Below, piece after piece: positions 43,401 to 58,400 of a stretch of DNA of 64,000 nt. Position 1 is the stretch's first letter. Each line of letters opens with the position of its first letter. A program made the translations under genes and the position numbers. Under the pieces are notes generated by a model. It worked only from the letters and a program-made list of their open reading frames with translations, was not told where the DNA came from and did no database searches. Origin of the DNA: Macrostomum hystrix (taxonomy: Eukaryota > Platyhelminthes > Macrostomidae); NCBI GenBank assembly GCA_950097015.1, contig CATNEN010000037.1:1364001-1428000 (forward strand), in the 5' to 3' direction.

Positions 43401-46400
43401 CAGCATGACCAACAGCATGACCAACAGCATGATCAACATCATGACCAACATGAGCCTCACTGCAGTCAGCATGAGCAGCAAATTGAAGTATCAATGATGT
43501 GAACAAATCATTTCTTAAGCTAACAGTGAAAGAACAGTTCAATCGTGATTGAAACTACGAGACTATAACTATGAAACTCGTAAAATACTCGTAAAACACT
43601 CGTAAAACACTAATAATTTAGAAATGCTCTTAGAAAGTTAGATGTTAGCTTCCTAAAAATCACCGGCACATTGCAGTGTTAACTGCTGTATATTTTAGCA
43701 CATTCCACATTTCACAAATTCTATGGATAAAGCGACCAGTGGGTAAACCTGTGTGTAAACCAGTGGGTAAACCAGTTGATAAACCAGTGGGTAAACCAGT
43801 TGATAAACCAGTGAGTAAACCAGTTGATAAACCAGTGGGTAAACCAGTTGATAAACCAGTGGGTAAACCAGTTGATAAACCAGTGGGTAAACCAGTTGAT
43901 AAACCAGTGGGTAAACCAGTTGATAAACCAGTGAGTAAACCAGTTGATAAACCAGTGGGTAAACCAGTTGATAAATCAGTGGGTAAACCAGTTGATAAAC
44001 CAGTGGGTAAACCAGTTGATAAACCAGTGGGTAAACCAGTTGATAAACCAGTGGGTAAACCAGTTGATAAACCAGTGAGTAAACCAGTTGATAAACCAGT
44101 GGGTAAACCAGTTGATAAACCAGTGGGTAAACCAGTTGATAAACCAGTGAGTAAACCAGTTGATAAACCAGTGGGTAAACCAGTTGATAAAACCAGTGGG
44201 TAAACCAGTTGATAAACCAGTGGGTAAACCAGTTGATAAACCAGTGGGTAAACCAGTTGATAAACCAGTGAGTAAACCAGTTGATAAACCAGTGGGTAAA
44301 CCAGTTGATAAACCAGTGAGTAAACCAGTTGATAAACCAGTGGGTAAACCAGTTGATAAACCAGTGGGTAAACCAGTTGATAAACCAGTGAGTAAACCAG
44401 TTGATAAACCAGTGGGTAAACCAGCCGGAAACGCAGCGGGAAATGCAGTGGATGTTCGAAGGTAACTAATTTACACTTGCACTTTTATTTCTTAGTCTAC
44501 ACCAATGAAATCTTAAGCACGAGCTGCTAAGCCATTATATTCAATTGTAACTAAATATTTGAGCAACTGCTCAAACTGCGAATAAATTAAGCAGATATAG
44601 CTGCATTGTTGGTAAGGCTCTAATGCCAACAGTATAAAAGTAGAATAGTGCAAACAAGCAGCACTTACGCTATAATGAATGGTACAAAAACTGCGGTGTC
44701 CAAGGCTGTCTCGTGCACTACCGAAGTCTCCTTCACCGGCGGAGTTAGCCGAGAGAAGATCAGCAGAATGGGGAACAGCTCCGGCGTCAGGGCGCTGAAG
44801 TTAGAATAAAATGGAGAAATTTTTCTTATTCTCACTGGGTAATTCAGTGGACTTCCAGTAGGTCATTCGGTGGGTCATTCAATGGACTTCCAGTAGGTCA
44901 TTCAATGGACTTTCAGTAGGTCAGTCGGTGGGTCATTTAGTGGACTTCCAGTAAGTCATTCGGTGGGTCATTTGGTGGACTTCCAGTAGGTAATTCGGTG
45001 GGTCATTCGGTGGACTTCCAGTAGGTCATTCGGTGGGTCATTCAGTGGACTTCCAGTAGGTCACTCGATGGGTCATTCAATTGACTTCCAGTAGGTCATT
45101 CGGTGGGTCATTCGGTGGACTTCCAGTAGGTCATTCGGTGGGTCATTCAGTCAACTTCCAGTAGGTCATTCAATGGACTTTCAGTAGGTCATTCGGTGGG
45201 TCATTCAGCGGACTTCCAGTAGGTCACTCGATGGGTCATTCAATGGACTTCCAGTAGGTCATTCGGTGGGTCATTCAATGGACTTCCAGTAGGTCATTCG
45301 GTGGGTCATTCGGTGGACTTCCAGTAGGTCATTCGGTGGGTCATTCAGTGGACTTCCAGTAGGTCACTCGATGGGTAATTCAATGGACTTCTAGTAGGTC
45401 ATTCGGTGGGTCATTCAATGGACTTCCAGTAGGTCATTCGGTGGGTCATTCAATGGACTTCCAGTACGTCATTCGGTGGGCCATTCGGTGGACTTCCAGT
45501 AGGTCATTCGGTGGGTCATTCAGTGGACTTCCAGTAGTTCACTCGATGGGTAATTCAATGGACTTCTAGTAGGTCATTCGGTGGGTCATTCGGTGGGTCA
45601 TTCGGTGGACTTCTAGTAGGTCATTCAATGGACTTTCAGTAGGTCAGTCGGTGGGTCATTCGGTGGGTCATTTGGTGGACTTCCAGTAGGTCATTCGGTG
45701 GGTCATTCAATGGACTTCCAGTAGGTCATTCAATGGACTTTCAGTAGGTCATTCGGTGGGTCATTCAGCGGACTTCCAGTAGGTCACTCGATGGGTCATT
45801 CAATGGACTTCCAGTAGGTCATTCGGTGGGTCATTCAATGGACTTCCAGTAGGTCATTCGGTGGGTCATTCGGTGGACTTCCAGTAGGTCATTCGGTGGG
45901 TCATTCAGTGGACTTCCAGTAGGTCACTCGATGGGTAATTCAATGGACTTCCAGTAGTTCACTCGATGGGTAATTCAATGGACTTCCAGTAGGTCATTCG
46001 GTGGGTCATTTAATGGACTTCCAGTAAGTCATTCGGTGGGTCATTTGGTGGACTTCCAGTAGGTAATTCGGTGGGTCATTCGGTGGACTTCCAGTAGGTC
46101 ATTCGGTGGGTCATTCAGTGGACTTCCAGTAGGTCACTCGATGGGTCATTCAATGGACTTCCAGTAGGTCATTCGGTGGGTCATTCAATGGACTTCCAGT
46201 AGGTCATTCGGTGGGTCATTCAATGGACTTTCAGTAGGTCATTCGGTGGGTCATTCAGTGGACTTCCAGTAGGTCACTCGATGGGTCATTCAATGGACTT
46301 CCAGTAGGTCATTCGGTGGGTCATTCGGTGGACTTCCAGTAGGTCATTCGGTGGGTCATTCAGTGGACTTCCAGTAGGTCGCTCGATGGGTAATTCAATG

Positions 46401-49400
46401 GACTTCTAGTAGGTCATTCGGTGGGTCATTCGGTGGGTCATTCGGTGGGTCATTCGGTGGGTCATTCGGTGGACTTCTAGTAGGTCATTCAATGGACTTC
46501 CAGTAGGTCATTCGGTGGGTCATTCAATGGACTTCCAGTAGGTCATTCGGTGGGTCATTCGGTGGGTCATTCAATGGACTTCCAGTAGGTCATTCGGTGG
46601 GTCATTCGGTGGACTTCCAGTAGGTCATTCGGTGGGTCACTAGTCGACCATTCAGTGAATCATCTAGTTGGGTCATTCAGTGGACTTTCAGTGGGTCATT
46701 CAGTGGTTTAACTAGTAGGTCATCTAGTGGTTCATCGGCAGGTCATTCAGTGGGTCATTCAGTGGGTCATACAGTGGATCATCTAGTTCAGTAGACTTTC
46801 AGTGGGTCATTCAGTGTTTCTTCAGTGAGGAAAAAAGTGCATAAAAAAAATAATGCTCACCCAGTTTGAATAGAGAGAATGGCGCATTCTAGTTTGCGTT
46901 TCAAATAGTCGTAAACGCCAGGATAGCGATGAAAGAACACGGATGTGGACAGGCTGCAATATGTTTGTGTAAAATATCAAAAAGAAAATCGCAGAAAAAT
47001 TCAAAGAGTTTTAACACATCCAAGGAGCTTTTCATTACACATTCTTCTTGCTGGTCTCCTCGCGGCATCTGGTCACGCCGAAGATGCGAACAAACAGGGC
47101 GCTAAATAGCCGAGTGCAGGAGTTGCGGATCTGCGGAGCATTGCGCAACACCAGATTTACTGACAAGCCAACTAGTGCTGGGTTCAGGTAGGCGGCCGAT
47201 ATGTAGCGAAAAATGGAAGTAGAGAAATAGAGACGGTATTGAGAGGGGAGAAAGGGGGGAAGCGGAAGGTGAAGAGTGAGATAAAAAGGAAGAGGAAGAG
47301 GAAGATAAAGAGTGAGATGGAGAGGAAGAGGAAAAGGAAGAGGAAGAGGAAAAAGAAGAGGAATTGAAGAGGAAGAGGAAGATAAAGAGGAATAGGAAGA
47401 GGAAGAGGAAGATAAAGAAGAATAGGAAGAGGAAGATCAAGAGGAAAAGGAATAGGAATAGGAAGAGGAAGAGGAAGAGGAAGAGGAAAAAGAATAGGAA
47501 GAGGAAGAAGAGGAATAGGAAGAGGAAGATAAAGAGAAATAGGATGAGGAATATGAAGAGGAAGAGGAAGATAAAGAGGAAAAGGAATAGGAATAGGAAG
47601 AGGAAGAGGAAGGTAAAGAGTGAGATGAAGAGGAAGAGGAATAGGCAGAGGGAGAGGAAAAAAAGTAGGAAAAAAACTAAATAAGTAAATTAATGGAAGT
47701 TGAATGAAGAAAGGAAGAGTAAAAAGAGAGTAGAGATTACAATGGGGATAGAAAGAGGAAGCCAGAAGCAGATGGTGCAGGCCCTGGCAGGTGACAGCTT
47801 ACACTCCAGTTGCGCGCAGGGAAACCGTCCAGAGCCAGGCAGAGGGCCGGCGCTACCCACTGGCTGGTGGCGGGGCCGACTCGCGAATCGGAGAACAGAG
47901 CTGGCAGGGTGTTGTACACGTGCACCTGCGAGTGTTCGGATGCTGATTTATTTGGGATGGGGAAATTGGCAGAAAGGGGAGAGGAAACTGACGGGAAGGG
48001 GGGAGGAAACAAACAGGAAGGGAGAGGAAACTGACAGGCAGGGGGATGAAACTGACGGGAAGAAAAATGACGGGAAGGGGGAGGAAACTGACGAGAAGGG
48101 GGGAGGAAACTGACAGGAAGGGAGAGGAAACTGACGAGAAGGGGGGAGGAAACTGACAGGAAGGGAGAGGAAACTGACAGGAAGCGAGAGGAAACTGACA
48201 GGCAGGGGGATGAAACTGACAGGAAGAAAAATGACGGGAAGGGGGAGGAAACTGACGAGAAGGGGAGAGGAAACTGACAGGAAGGGAGAGGAAACTGACG
48301 AGAAGGGGGGGGGAAACTGACAGGAAGGGAGAGGAAACTGACGGGAAGCGAGAGGAAACTGACGGGAAGGGGAGGAAACTGACGGGAAGGAGAGGAAACT
48401 GACGGGAGGGAGAGGAAAATGACGGGAAGGGAGAGGAAACTGACGGGAAGGGGGGGAAACTGACGGGAAGGGAGAGGAAACTGACGGGAAGGGGAGGAAA
48501 CTGACGGGAAGGTAGAGGAAACTGACGGGAAGGGGAGGAAACTGACGGGAAGGGAGAGGAAACTGACGGGAAGGGAGAGGAAACTGACGGGAAGGGGGAG
48601 GAAACTGACGGGAGGGGGGAAACTGACGGGAAGGGGGAAACTGACGGGAAGGTAGAGGAAACTGACGGGAAGGGGGGAAACTGACGGGAAGGAGAGGAAA
48701 CTGACGGGAAGGGGGGAAACTGACGGGTAGGTAGAGGAAACTGACGGGAAGGGGGGAAACTGACGGGAAGGGGGGAAACTGACGGGAAGGTAGAGGAAAC
48801 TGACGGGAAGGGAGAGGAAACTGACGGGAAGGTAGAGGAAACTGACTGGAAGGGGGGAAACTGACGGGAAGGTAGAGGAAACTGACTGGAAGGGATACGA
48901 AGATATGTAGGCCGCAGACAGCAAGTTGCTCACCACAAATTCATCTTCAACTCCGTTGCGACTGGAGGCCAAACTAAAAAGCGCATCGAAGGCCTGGCGC
49001 AGCGAAGCCGGAGCGGCACTTTTGACTGGCGCCGGCTCGCTGGACACAATGCCCTGGACAGCGTCGGTTTAATGATTAAACAAATATTAATTCGATATAG
49101 CGAGGCATCTGGAGTTCGAATCTTAGCCTAGTGAAAGCTATTTGTGTCCTTTTGCAGCCAATTGCGTGGCGCTTTTTAAGGATGTGTACAGCTGTCCAGT
49201 CCATGGACTGGGGCTGAGATTCGAATTCACGATTCCCCTCACGACCAGAAAGATAAGTATTTTCAATAGATATCGTCTTCCAGATGTTAAGGGCCCCAAA
49301 TCAACGTGAGGATAAGAATAATTATTGCAGGAGGGCTGCGGGCAACGGCACACCATTTGGTGACACTAGACCCGCAGCCAGCGAGGAGGCAATTCTGCCC

Positions 49401-52400
49401 ACCCGCACACGCTCACACAGGTGTGTACATCTTATCATCTTCAGACAGTGTACACTTGCACTTTCATTGTGCCTTGGACGTTTGCCCTCAATGGCGTAAA
49501 TTGCACGACAAGTCCCCAAGCCTTCGCTCCGAGGCTGCGTCCCAAATGAATGTGGCCTCGCCGCGGAATCGAGCTCAGGGACCTTGGCGCGAGAGGCTAC
49601 GCTCTGCCACTGACCTCCCAACGTGAGGATAGTACGAGTACTAGGCTAAAATATGAAGGCTTTGCTATATTGAAAACTCAAAAAAGATTTCACCCAGAAT
49701 TTTGTATCCCGAAATTATCGATTAATGTCACTGTCTGGCTTGTGCAACACGCGATAATTGTATTAACGAATCTAATAAGAAAATAATCATTGATCGAGAC
49801 AGAGGCTATCTGATCAATCAGATGAGAATCTCTCGTTTCTTTCTTTGACAATGTCTGACATATTATCGATTTTTGGCCTAGGAAGGAAACTTGAACCAGT
49901 CAGACCTAAATTCCTTATCAGTCTGGAGAAAGAGTACTTGTGTACTCTTTTTTGCAATAATCGATTGGCTGTCTCGCAACTTGCTTTCGTAATTTTGCGT
50001 TTCTTAAAAAAATTATGATATTCTTGCTGCGATTCTTGATGCATTTCTTGCTGCGATTCTAGATGCATTTCATGATGCGATTCTTGATGCATTTCTTGCT
50101 GCGATTCTTGATGCATTTCTTGCTCCGATTCTTACTGCGACTCTTGAATGCATTTCTTGCTGCATTTCTTGCTGCGATTCTTGATGCATTTCTTGCTGCG
50201 ATTCTTGATGCATTTCTTGCTGCGATTCTAGATGCATTTCATGCTGCGATTCTTGATGCATTTCTTGCTGCGATTCTTGATGCATTTCTTGCTCCGATTC
50301 TTACTGCGACTCTTGAATGCATTTCTTGCTGCATTTCTTGCTGCGATTCTTGATGCATTTCTTGCTGCGATTCTAGATGCATTTCTTGATGCATTTCATG
50401 CTACGATTCTTGCTCCGATTCTTGCTGCGATTCTAGATGCATTTCTTCCTGCGATTCTTGATGCTTTCTTGCTGCGATTCTAGATGCATTTCTTTCTGCG
50501 ATTCTAGATTCATTTCTTTCTGCGATTCTTGATGCATTTCTTGCTGCGATTCTAGATGCATTTCTTGCTGCGATTCTAGATGCATTTCTTGCTGCGATTC
50601 TAGATGCATTTCTTGCTGCGATTCTTGATGCATTTCTTGCTGCGATTCTTGATGCATTTCTTGCTGCGATTCTTGATGCAATTCTTGCTGCGATTTTTGC
50701 TGCATTTCTTGCTGCGATTCTTGCTGCATTTCTTGCTGCGATTCTAGATGCATTTCTTGCTGCGATTCTTGATGCATTTCTTGCTGCGATTCTTGATGCA
50801 TTTCTTGCTCCGATTCTTACTGCGACTCTTGAAGCGATTTTTGATGCATTTCTTGCTGCGATTCTAGATGCATTTCTTGCTGCGATTCTAGATGCATTTC
50901 TTGCTGCGATTCTTGATGCATTTCTTGCTGCGATTCTAAATGCATTTCTTGATGCATTTCATGCTGCGATTCTAGATGCATTTCTTGCTGCAATTCTTGA
51001 TGCATTTCTTGCTGCGATTCTAGATGCATTTCTTGCTGCGATTCTTGATGCATTTCTTGCTGCGATTCTTGATGCATTTCTTGCTGCGATTCTAGATGCA
51101 TTTCTTGCTGCGATTCTAGATGCATTTCTTGCTGCGATTCTTGATGCATTTCTTGCTGCGATTCTAGATGCATTTCTTGCTGCGATTCTTGCTCCGATTC
51201 TTACTGCGATTCTTGAAGCGATTCTTGATGCGTTTCTGGCTTGTTTCTTAATCCTGTTCTCAGAATCTAGATACATTTATTGATTTAATTCCAGATGCGA
51301 TTCCAGCTACAGCATCTGCTGCGCGCGATTCAGTTGTATTGGTCTTCTGCTCTGATTTCAGCTACAAATTAAGCACTAGTTGAGGACTATCATTCTAGTA
51401 AATTGGCGGACCAGATTGGCAAATTTCACTGCTCATGTGGACTTGAGCACAGCTCACCAGAATATAGTATGGCAACCCAGCCGAGCGGCGAGTCAGGCAG
51501 AGGCGCAGGTCGTCAGTTGGGGGCCCGGACAGGTTGGCCAGCAGTTCGGCCAGCCAGCACTCGGGCAGGTGGCCTAGCGGAGGCCGGCAGCGCCAGACGG
51601 AGGCGCAGAATCGGCCGAAGCCTTCGTAGGCTAACTCGAAGGCGCCGCGATGACGCGAGTCGAAGAGAAGCTCCTTGTAGAAGGCGTGAATGCGGAGCAC
51701 CTGGGAACAGGTGGGTGTAATTGATAGGAATAGGGAGGACTGTTTATGATTAGGACAGCTGTGAGATTTATGCGGGATTCTAAATGGATCTGGGATTCAA
51801 GATGGATTCGGGATTCTAAATGGATCTGGGATTAAAGATGGATTCGGGATTCTAAATGGATCTGGGATTCAAGATGGATTCGGGATTCTAAATGGATCTG
51901 GGATTCAAGATGGATTCGGGATTCTAAATGGATCTGGGATTCAAGATGGATTCGGGATTCTAAATGGATCTGGGATTCAAGATAGATTCGGGATTCTAAA
52001 TGGATCTGGGATTCAAGATGGATTCGGGATTCTAAATGGATCTGGGATTTTAAATGGATTAGGGATTCTAAATGGATCTGGGATTTTAAATGGATTAGGG
52101 ATTCTAAATGGATCTGGGATTCTAGATGGATCTGGGATTCAAGATGGATCTGGGATTCAAGATGGATTCGGGATTCTAAATGGATCTGGGATTCAAGATG
52201 GATTCGGGATTCAAGATGGATTCGGGATTCAAGATGGATTCGGGATTCAAGATGGATTCGGGATTCAAGATGGATTCGGGATTCTAAATGGATTCGGGAT
52301 TCTAAATGGATCTGGGATTCTAGATGGATTCGGGATTCTTAACGGATTCGGGATTCTAAATGGATCTGGGATTCAAGATGGATTCGGGATTCTAAATGGA

Positions 52401-55400
52401 TCTGGGATTCAAGATGGATTCGGGATTCTAGATGGATTCGGGATTCTAGATGGATTTGGGATTCTAGATGGAATCGGGATTCTATATCGATTATTTTGGA
52501 TTTAGAATACATAACTACTAATTAAGGATTTCGATCCGGAATTAGGGATTTTGAATTACAAGTTCCACTATCGAAAAATCAAGGATTCTCACGATGCGCT
52601 CTCGAAACTGCTCGCCTCCGCTGTCCCCCTCGCCAGGATGGCGGTCAACAATGAGCCGCTCGCTCAGCTCGGCCACCAGCAGAGACGCCTCCTTGACTGT
52701 GCGCCAGCAGCAGACCACCAGGAACTCCGGCAGGTTGACCGGGTCGTCATCGCAGCTCCGCTGGCCGGCACTGAAACAGCCGGCCTCCAGGCTCAGTCCG
52801 GGCCCCAGCGGAAAGCCTTCAACATCGACAATGCCGCCCTCGGGAGCCGAGCTGGACATCAACGGACTGACGGCGTTGGCCGCCCTCGACGCCAGAGACA
52901 ACAGGCGCTCCGCCGATGCCACCGACGCTGTCGAGGTTGCTAGCCGGCGCAGACAGTGCAACGTCGGGTGCATTGGCGAGCGGACCGCGGCAACGCGAAG
53001 GCCGGAAGTTTCGGCGTCGAGGACCTGAGGTGGGGGTAAGGAATCTAATCAAACGAATCGTTTATTTTGACTTTTTCCAGTCCAACCAATACCTGAGACT
53101 CCAACTGGTCAGTCAGCCACTCGACAAGTCTAACACGTCCGTCGCCCTCGACGCTGTCACTGCCAAAAGCATTCGACAAGGCGAGGCGGCAGGCGGCAGG
53201 CGCAGACGGGTGCGTCAGAGCGGCGAACAGGTGGTGCGCCGTGGAGGCGTCCTGAGGCCGCCAGCTGCGGTGCATGGAGACAGCGGAAGCTGCTAAAGCG
53301 TCCGCCAGGGAATCCTGCGGGTTCGGGATGATGGACTGTGAGACTGGATGATGGACTGTGAGACTGGATGATGGACTGTGAGACTGGATGATGGACTGTG
53401 AGACTGGATGATGGACTGTGAGACTGGATAATGGACTGTGAGTAGGACGGCAGTGCGTGATCAGCAACCTGTCCGGAATCCATAATGAGGCTTAGCAGAT
53501 GCACAGCGTTAGCCCGATTGGCGTCAAAAGTGTCGGCGATTTGGGCAGCTACTGCGGCACTGAAGCTGCTTAGCAACTGTCTGGGATTGAAGTTTACGGC
53601 GCCGCTCACATCTGCAGATATAAAAATCATACACAAGGCAGGTAGTTAATTAGAAAGTAGGGATTCAACAGCTAAATAACAAGTTTAAATTCTAGACGGC
53701 TAATCCCAATTTTTCAACGTGTGATATTGTTAAAATTTGTTTCTGTTTACTGATGCCGATTATTGCTTTTAGAGTTCAAATGACTGTTTTCAGTTTGCAG
53801 ACAGTTTTTTTAGTTGGTAGTGATTGTTTTCAGTTGCTAATGACTGTTTTCAGTTGGCGATGACTGTTTTCAGTTTGCAGACAGTTTTTTTAGTTGGTAG
53901 TGATTGTTTTCAGTTGCTAATGACTGTTTTCAGTTGGCGATGACTGTTTTCAGTTGGTAAATGACTGTTTTCAGTTGCTAATGACTGTTTTGAGTTGGCA
54001 ATGATAGTTTTCAGTTGGCGATGACTGTTTTGAGTTGGCAATGATAGTTTTCAGTTGGCGATGACTGTTTTGAGTTGGCAATGACAGTTTTCAGTTGGTA
54101 ATGACTGTTTTCAGTTGGCGATGACTGTTTTGAGTTGGCAATGACAGTTTTCAGTTGGCGATGACTTTTTTCAGTTTGTAATGGCTGTTTTGAGTAGGCA
54201 ATGATGTAGCAGATGACCCTTCCTGCTGTCTACGATAGCCGATATAAAACTATCTCTTGATAGTGAGCTCTTCTAATTGACGCTAACGCTAATATGCGGT
54301 AATATACTCCAGCTACTACTGTTAGTAAAAATTGACAAGTTTGTAACAGTGATCCTAAAAACAAGGCGCGGACTCACCGTTGTGCAAAGTGTGCTCCAGC
54401 AGAGCACAGCTCAGCTCCAGGATGCTGCTGCGCCGTGGAAACGAACAGCCGGGATGCAGTTGGCAGAGAAATCCTCGGCAAAGTTGAATCATTTGATCCT
54501 GTTCAGGAATTATCGAATGCACCATGTTTGAAAGCGTATCTCTAGATCGGTAAACCGAGTCTACCCGCTTACCAAGTAGAAAGCCGCAGCCTCTTCAGCC
54601 GCATCGAATGTACTTTTTACCCAGGCGTGACTTCGCTTGAGAAACTGCAAAATGAAGGCTATTTTTAGGAAAAAATACTACCTTACGCCAAATATACTAC
54701 TGATGTGTCCAATTATAGGCTTACGGACTGAAACACGGCCAATAAACGTTGACGCTCTTCGCTTCTAGCACAGCCTAACCAGTTCATAAAAAATTCCGAT
54801 CCAAATTTGAATAGATCAGTTAGCACCGACCGCTGCTGCTGCTGCTGCTGCTGCTGCAGATTGAGCCAGATGTTGAACGCATCGAAGGAGATCTTAAAAT
54901 TTAGCAAATTAGCACGCACTATTTAGTGAGAAGATGTGGAGGTGGGGTGGGAAGAGGAAGAGGTGGGTGAGAAGAGGGAGAGGTGGGTGAGAAGAGGAAG
55001 AGGTGGGTGAGAAGAGGGAGAGGTGGGTGAGAAGAGGGAGAGGTGGGTGAGAAGAGGGAGAGGTGGGTGAGAAGAGGGAGAGGTGGGTGAGAAGAGGAAG
55101 AGGTGGGTGAGAAGAGGAAGAGATGGGTGAGAAGAGGGAGAGATTGCTGAGAAGATAAAAATTTATGACTAAGAAGCGCAGATATAAAGGAAAGGGGATA
55201 ATGGGAAAATTTTGTCCAGTGCCATCGGCCCCCTCTATCACCCTCGAGTTCAGCCAGAAGCAGGCGGGCCGCAGCAGTGAGGCCAGGGCATTGGACTCTT
55301 CGGAACCGAGTCGGACTCGTTTGAGACCGGCGCTAAGGATCAATAGTTTGAGCTGGCTAGCGCGATGGCTGTGCTCTGAGGGTTATAGGCACAGTGTTGT

Positions 55401-58400
55401 AAATGCTGTGACAGGTTTTACTATCTCATATTTTCTGGATTGAAAAGTTCACCTGCTGAGAATTCAGTTCAAAATCTCAACATGCATAATAATCTAGACT
55501 AAAAATCTGATAGTAGAGAATCTAGACTGAAAATCTCATAGTAGAGAATCTAGACTCAAAATCATTTATTTGAGAATCTAGACTAAAAATCTGATAGTTA
55601 AGAATCTAGATTCAAATTTTTTAGTTGAAAATCTAGACTTAAATCTTATTGTTGAGAATCTAGGTTCAAAATCTCATAGTTGAAAATGTATACTCAAAAT
55701 CTCATAGTTGAGAATCTCTGGTGTACTCACTGGTGTACTCAGCGCGACACAGAGTGGTCAGAAAGGCTGGCTCCCGCAGTCGCACCAGCTTCTGCAGGAA
55801 GTGATCTCGCACTGAGAGCAGATGACTGTCTGAGGCGCTGTCGACACCTTTGACTAAGGCGTCCAGCCAGTGATTGGCCGAATGGCAGTGAGGCACCAGA
55901 GCTAGGAACAGGTCTGAGGCCTGCAATGCATTTCATTGTTCTGTGAGTCTAGACTCAAGAAAGCGCGCATCACGAAGGGGAATACTTACGTAATATCCCA
56001 GCACGTGCTCCCGACTGTGTCGAACGGCTATTCTGAGCACATTCGGACAGGCGGTGAGCACTAGTCGAGGCTGGACATTGGCCAGACCTTGCAACAGGGC
56101 GTACTTTGCCTTGGAGTCCCAGCTGAGAGAATGGACTCTGCGGAGCACAGATTCCCAGCTAGCGGCTAGGCGGTCTGCAATGGGTTGAGCTGTTTTGAGT
56201 ACAACAGAATAACGGCTTCTGAGTATGCTCAATTACAAAGGTTTGGAGTACTGGACTATAAGGGTTGTGAGTACTGGACAATAAGGGTTGTGAGTACTGG
56301 ACAATAAGGGTTGTGAGTACTGGACAATAAGGGTTGTGAGTACTGGACAATAAGGGTTGTGAGTACTGGACAATAAGGGTTGTGAGTACTGGACAATAAG
56401 GGTTGTGAGTACTGGACTATAAGGGTTGTGAGTACTGGACTATAAGGGTTGTGAGTACTGGACTATAAGGGTTGTGAGTACTGGCCAATAAGGGTTGTGA
56501 GTACAGGACTATAAGGGTTGTGAGTACTGGACTATAAGGGTTGTGAGTACTGGACAATAAGGGTTGTGAGTACTGGACTATAAGGGTTGTGAGTACTGGA
56601 CTATAAGGGTTGTGAGTACTGGACAATAAGGGTTGTGAGTACTGGACTATAAGGGTTGTGAGTACTGGACAATAAGGGTTGTGAGTACTGGACAATAAGG
56701 GTTGTGAGTACTGGACTATAAGGGTTGTGAGTACAAGTTTATAAAAAGGCTTTGAGTTGTATTATAAGGGCATGAAGTAATGCATTATACGGTTTTTTAG
56801 TAACCCTTACTGAAGGTTTTGAGTACTACATTATAAGGATTCCGATCACTTGATTATAAGTGTTTTAAATACTGAATTATACGTGTTTTGAGTACTGAGC
56901 TATAAGGGTTTTGATTATAGGATTATAAGTGTTTTGAGAACTGGTTTTAAGAAATTGATTCATACATACCAATGAGCTGCACTAAACAGTTGAAAATGGC
57001 TGAGCAGTTGTGTTTTACCAGCTAAAGAAACAGTTAAAAGTCATGAATATATTAAGCTAATAAAAGTTCTATTCGTGGTAAACTAACAGAAGAAAGTGAA
57101 CTCACAAAGATATGCGACTCCATGTGGGCCATGACATAGTCCAGAGTTAGCTGAGTTAATTGCCGTTCTCTAGCGGACACGACAGTAGTAACTGACGGGT
57201 TTGATGACGCAATTGTATTAGTTTCACACCTGGATTGACCAACGGTAAACAATTATTTTTAATAATAAAACTATTATAATAAGAGACAATAACAAAAAAA
57301 CTCACCTAGCTATCAGTGCCTCATAGGACAATAGAACAGTCTTGGATAACAGAAGCTTGTCAGCCGATTCACTGCAATGAAAGCAACGATAATAACAATA
57401 ATTGATTACACCTGCTACGAGTATAATTGGACAAATGTGCAGCCGACAGCACAGCCGCAGCTATTGCGCGGCGCATCTGAAGGCTGCGTACGGCTGTTCA
57501 GTCCATGGACTGGGGGACGCCCACCTAGCCTCAATTAAGCCCAGCTGATGCTGGCATTTTACAGATGGGTGAACTGAAGCAACGCAGAGTTTGTTCCAGA
57601 GGGGAGTCGGGAATCGAAACCCCGACCTTCTAGTCGTGAGTCCGACGCTCTAAACACTAGGCTGCACCCCCATTGTAGCCTACAAGATCAATTAATTATC
57701 TTGCTCAAGGACACTTGCACCTGGGCTAAGAATCGAACTTACGACCTCATCGTCAATAGTCTGCAGCTCTAACAAGTAGGTTACAAGCCTTGTAAATAGT
57801 ATAATTATTATAACACGTTAAATAGGCGAAGAGCAAATGGCAAACATCTCGGTTGTGAAAAACTCCTGACCTATCCAATTGAAGAGAGTATAACAGACTG
57901 TCGATGAGCTGCTGGGCTCCTAAACCTGCGCTGGAATCGTCGGAGACTTGACGACGGCACAGACTGGCGTCCTGAGTTAATAGTGCGTGCCAGATGGCCA
58001 GGCGGCTGTTGGGACAGGCCGAGGAGACCCAGGACTGGCGTGACAGCGACTCCGGCTAGAATTGTTTGAGAGCGTCGATGGGGATTTGTCAATGTCTATC
58101 GGGGATTTGTCGATGTCTATCGGGGAATTGTCGATGTCTATCGGGGATTTGTCGATGTCTATCGGGGATTTGTCGATGTCTATCGGGGAATTGTCGATGT
58201 CTATCGGGGATTTGTCAATGTCTATCGGGGATTTGTCGATGTCTATCGGGGATTTGTCAATGTCTATCGGGGATTTGTCGATGTCTATCGGGGATTTGTC
58301 AATGTCTATCGGGGATTTGTCGATGTCTATCGGGGATTTGTCAATGTCGATGGGGGATTTGTCAATGTCGATGGGGGATTTGTCAATTTCGATGGGGATT

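Noticed and set aside
43676-44465. Lys/Pro/Val repeat protein downstream of the GPCR
   Set aside because: It is a 24-bp array without a start context, conserved ends or non-repeat coding sequence.
47737-49047. 436-codon minus-strand frame rich in Phe, Pro and Ser
   Set aside because: Only its first part (49053-48934) and last part (47925-47803) are THADA exons. The middle is the intron array read through.
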